Shown here piece after piece: positions 39,527-41,172 of a stretch of 41,172 nucleotides of DNA. Source of the stretch: Modestobacter altitudinis (lineage in GTDB: Bacteria; Actinomycetota; Actinomycetes; Mycobacteriales; Geodermatophilaceae); the NCBI RefSeq assembly GCF_005930475.1, contig NZ_SJEW01000045.1:1-41172 (forward strand). The letters run 5' to 3'. Each line of letters begins with the position of its first letter. The first letter of the stretch is position 1. The notes beneath the pieces are model-generated. The model saw only the letters and a program-made list of their open reading frames with translations. It did not search any database and was not told the origin of the DNA. The translations under genes and the position numbers were made by a program.

Positions 39527-40600
39527 TCAGCCGCCCAGCACCTCGGCGAGGTCGTACTTCACCGGCACCTCGAGCTGGTCGTACGTGCACGACCGGGCGT
39601 CCCGGTCGGTCCGCCAGCGCTGGAACTGCCCGGTGTGCCGGAGCCGGCTGCCCTCGAGCTGGTCGTAGCGGATCTCGACCACGAGTTCCGGACGCAACGG
39701 CACCCAGGACAGGTCCTTGCCGGCATTCCAGCGGCTGGTGGCGCCGGGCATCCGGTGCTCGCCGTCGGCGTCGGTCTGCGCGTTGGCCCAGTCCTGCCAG
39801 GGGTGCCCGTCCAGCGCCTCGGCCCGGTAGGGAGCGAGCTCCTCGACCAGCTCCGCCCGGCGCGCCATCGGGAAGGAGGCGGCGACGCCGATGTGCTGCA
39901 GGCTCCCGGCGTCGTCGTAGAGCCCGAGCAGCAGCGATCCGACGATCGGGCCGCTCTTGTGCCAACGGAACCCGGCGACGACGCAGTCCGCCGTCCGCAC
40001 GTGCTTGACCTTGGTCATCAGCCGCTGGTCGGGGGCGTAGACCTGGTCACCGCGCTTGGCGATGACGCCGTCGAGGCCGGCGCCCTCGAACTCGGCGAAC
40101 CAGCGCTGCCCGACCTCGGCGTCCTCGGTGACGGTGGAGACGTAGACCGGCGCCCGGACGCCGGCCAGCGCCTCGCGCAGCCGGGCCTGCCGCTCGGCGT
40201 AGGGGGTCTCCAGCAGCGACTCATCACCCAGCGCGAGCAGGTCGAAGGCGACGAAGGAGGCCGGTGTCTCGGTGGCCAGCTTGGTCACCCGGGAGGCGGC
40301 CGGGTGGATGCGCTGCAGCAGCGACTCGAAGTCCAGCCGGTCACCGCGGGGGACGACGATCTCGCCGTCGACGACGCACCGTTCGGGCAGGTGGGCCTTG
40401 ACCGCCTCGGCGACGTCGGGGAAGTACCGCGTCAGCGGGCGCTCATTGCGGCTGCCCAGTTCGACCTCGTCGCCGTCCCGGAAGACGATGCAGCGGAACC
40501 CGTCCCACTTCGGCTCGTAGAACCAGCCCTCGCCGGTGGGCAGCTTTGCCGCGGGCTTGGCGAGCATCGGCTTGACCGGGGGCATCACGGGCAGGTCCAT
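39527..40600 (-). CDS. ligC: ATP-dependent DNA ligase LigC
   Basis: This 357-residue ligase seals nicks using ATP. Motif I is EPKWDGFR with adenylated Lys31, motif III includes VVDGEIVV with Glu80, motif IV is LDGVIAKR and motif V is TKVKHVRTADCVV. The OB domain follows with GSLLLGLYDD and HTGQFQRWR. Length equals the mycobacterial LigC (about 358 residues). In mycobacteria LigC works with the neighbouring Prim-Pol in short-patch gap repair; the same pairing at 36615 supports this name over LigD, although the two genes are separated by a protease gene. Confidence 0.93.
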   Translation of the reverse strand: MDLPVMPPVKPMLAKPAAKLPTGEGWFYEPKWDGFRCIVFRDGDEVELGSRNERPLTRYFPDVAEAVKAHLPERCVVDGEIVVPRGDRLDFESLLQRIHPAASRVTKLATETPASFVAFDLLALGDESLLETPYAERQARLREALAGVRAPVYVSTVTEDAEVGQRWFAEFEGAGLDGVIAKRGDQVYAPDQRLMTKVKHVRTADCVVAGFRWHKSGPIVGSLLLGLYDDAGSLQHIGVAASFPMARRAELVEELAPYRAEALDGHPWQDWANAQTDADGEHRMPGATSRWNAGKDLSWVPLRPELVVEIRYDQLEGSRLRHTGQFQRWRTDRDARSCTYDQLEVPVKYDLAEVLGG

Positions 40601-40650
40601 GACGGTCAGTCAAGCAGCCCGGCTCGCTGGTGTGCCGGCAGGCAGCGGGT

Positions 40651-41049
40651 TCACAGCGCCATCAGCCCTGCTGGGGTGGGGCGGAAGCCGCAGGCGTCGA
40701 GGTAGAAGGGCGCCAGCTCGTCGGCGAAGTCGACGTGGAGCCAGTCGCAGCCGGCCGCGCGAGCGCCGTCGCGGGCGGCGTCGACCAGCCGGCGTCCGAC
40801 GCCCTGATGCCGGCTGGCTGCCGCGACCATCACGTCCTGCAGCCAGGCGTGCACCTCGCCGTCCCAGAGCACGTTGACGAAGCCGACCAGCGCCTCGCCG
40901 TCCCGGGCGGTGACCCAGCCGAGGCTGTGCGCGGCCACCTGGTCGGGCCAGTTCCACTCGGCGTCACTGAAGACCCGGGTGCCGAAGGCCTCCGCGTGCA
41001 GCTGGTTGGCCTCGCTGCTGGTGAACGGCCCACGCCACTGGATCTCCAC
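40651..41049 (-). CDS. GNAT-family N-acetyltransferase
   Basis: This 132-residue protein has a single GNAT domain. The acetyl-CoA loop is RHQGVGRRLV in motif A after strand beta4 (HAWLQDVMVAAAS), and the later FADELAPFYLDACGF block is motif B. The acceptor is unknown. ATG 41049 begins MEIQWRGPFTS. It lies 50 bp upstream of ligC on the same strand and may share a transcript, though no functional link is implied. Confidence 0.88.
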   Translation of the reverse strand: MEIQWRGPFTSSEANQLHAEAFGTRVFSDAEWNWPDQVAAHSLGWVTARDGEALVGFVNVLWDGEVHAWLQDVMVAAASRHQGVGRRLVDAARDGARAAGCDWLHVDFADELAPFYLDACGFRPTPAGLMAL

Positions 41050-41104
41050 GCCGCGCAGGGTAGGGACGCCGCCCGTGCCGCAGCCAGCGACTTCCTGCGG
41101 AGGA

Positions 41105-41172
41105 CTAGAAGGGCGGGGGGTCGTCGTCCGGTGGTGGTTGGGGTGCTTCCTCTGTTGGGGGTGGTCGCATGC
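41105..41172 (-). CDS. C-terminal end of a gene entering from the right edge
   Basis: The last 20 or so codons read MRPPPTEEAPQPPP then DDDPPPF and stop TAG at 41107-41105; the frame remains open to the window edge. Proline/aspartate tails ending in PPPF are common on DUF222/HNH-endonuclease proteins of Geodermatophilaceae, which is the best guess. The rest of the gene is outside the window. Confidence 0.4.
   Translation of the reverse strand, partial: MRPPPTEEAPQPPPDDDPPPF

Noticed and set aside
39479-40705. A 408-codon plus-strand frame opposite ligC
   Set aside because: It lies wholly over a ligase with all nucleotidyltransferase motifs and has no features of its own.

Overview
This window is GC-rich actinobacterial chromosome. 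Many genes start with GTG or TTG, Shine-Dalgarno boxes are strong, some promoters look leaderless, and typical actinobacterial loci are present: a c-di-AMP riboswitch in front of an Rpf/LysM protein, the LigC/Prim-Pol repair pair, and TetR/MarR regulators beside small oxidoreductases and hydrolases. Gene content and a proline/aspartate-rich C-terminus ending in PPPF at the right edge suggest Geodermatophilaceae (Blastococcus/Geodermatophilus/Modestobacter type). The genus is an inference.

Layout. 1-6.4 kb: a short-chain dehydrogenase, an FAD monooxygenase, a dienelactone hydrolase, a kelch protein, a universal stress protein, and a small esterase divergent from a TetR regulator. 6.5-7.8 kb: c-di-AMP (ydaO-type) riboswitch, a secreted Rpf-LysM protein and a perfect 17-bp terminator hairpin. 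7.9-11.2 kb: two MarR modules (MarR/VOC with a 36-bp perfect palindrome; MarR/hydrolase with tandem dyads and an apparently leaderless start), an SRPBCC protein and a DUF3224 protein. 11.2-15 kb: a secreted polysaccharide deacetylase, a small one-helix protein, and an FAD monooxygenase convergent with a TetR regulator.

15.1-23.2 kb is the best-defined system: a quinate/shikimate catabolic island. Leftward it carries a TetR regulator, an MHS-type MFS transporter and a type-B carboxylesterase. Rightward it carries a TIM-barrel protein, quinate/shikimate dehydrogenase (qsuD), 3-dehydroshikimate dehydratase with a C-terminal HPPD-like domain (qsuB) and type II dehydroquinase (qsuC/aroQ). An identical 13-bp dyad lies upstream of the transporter and of qsuD. 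Together they could import or release quinate and shikimate and convert them to protocatechuate. The co-transcribed esterase suggests that an ester of quinate or shikimate, such as a chlorogenate-like compound, may be a substrate.

23.2-33 kb is a mosaic of intact and broken genes. It holds a flavin monooxygenase remnant, an intact acyl-CoA dehydrogenase-like gene, a CPBP protease, a two-component system next to a response-regulator gene with an internal deletion, a GlxA-regulator remnant, a four-repeat beta-propeller-like protein and an IS701-type transposase remnant. 33-41.2 kb: MscL with a zinc-ribbon tail, a secreted SGNH hydrolase with a good promoter and terminator, a decayed kilobase containing the 3' end of a tRNA (possible att scar), and the Prim-Pol / lipoprotein protease / LigC / GNAT run. 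A short copy of the Prim-Pol C-terminus lies 24 kb away at 12.45 kb.
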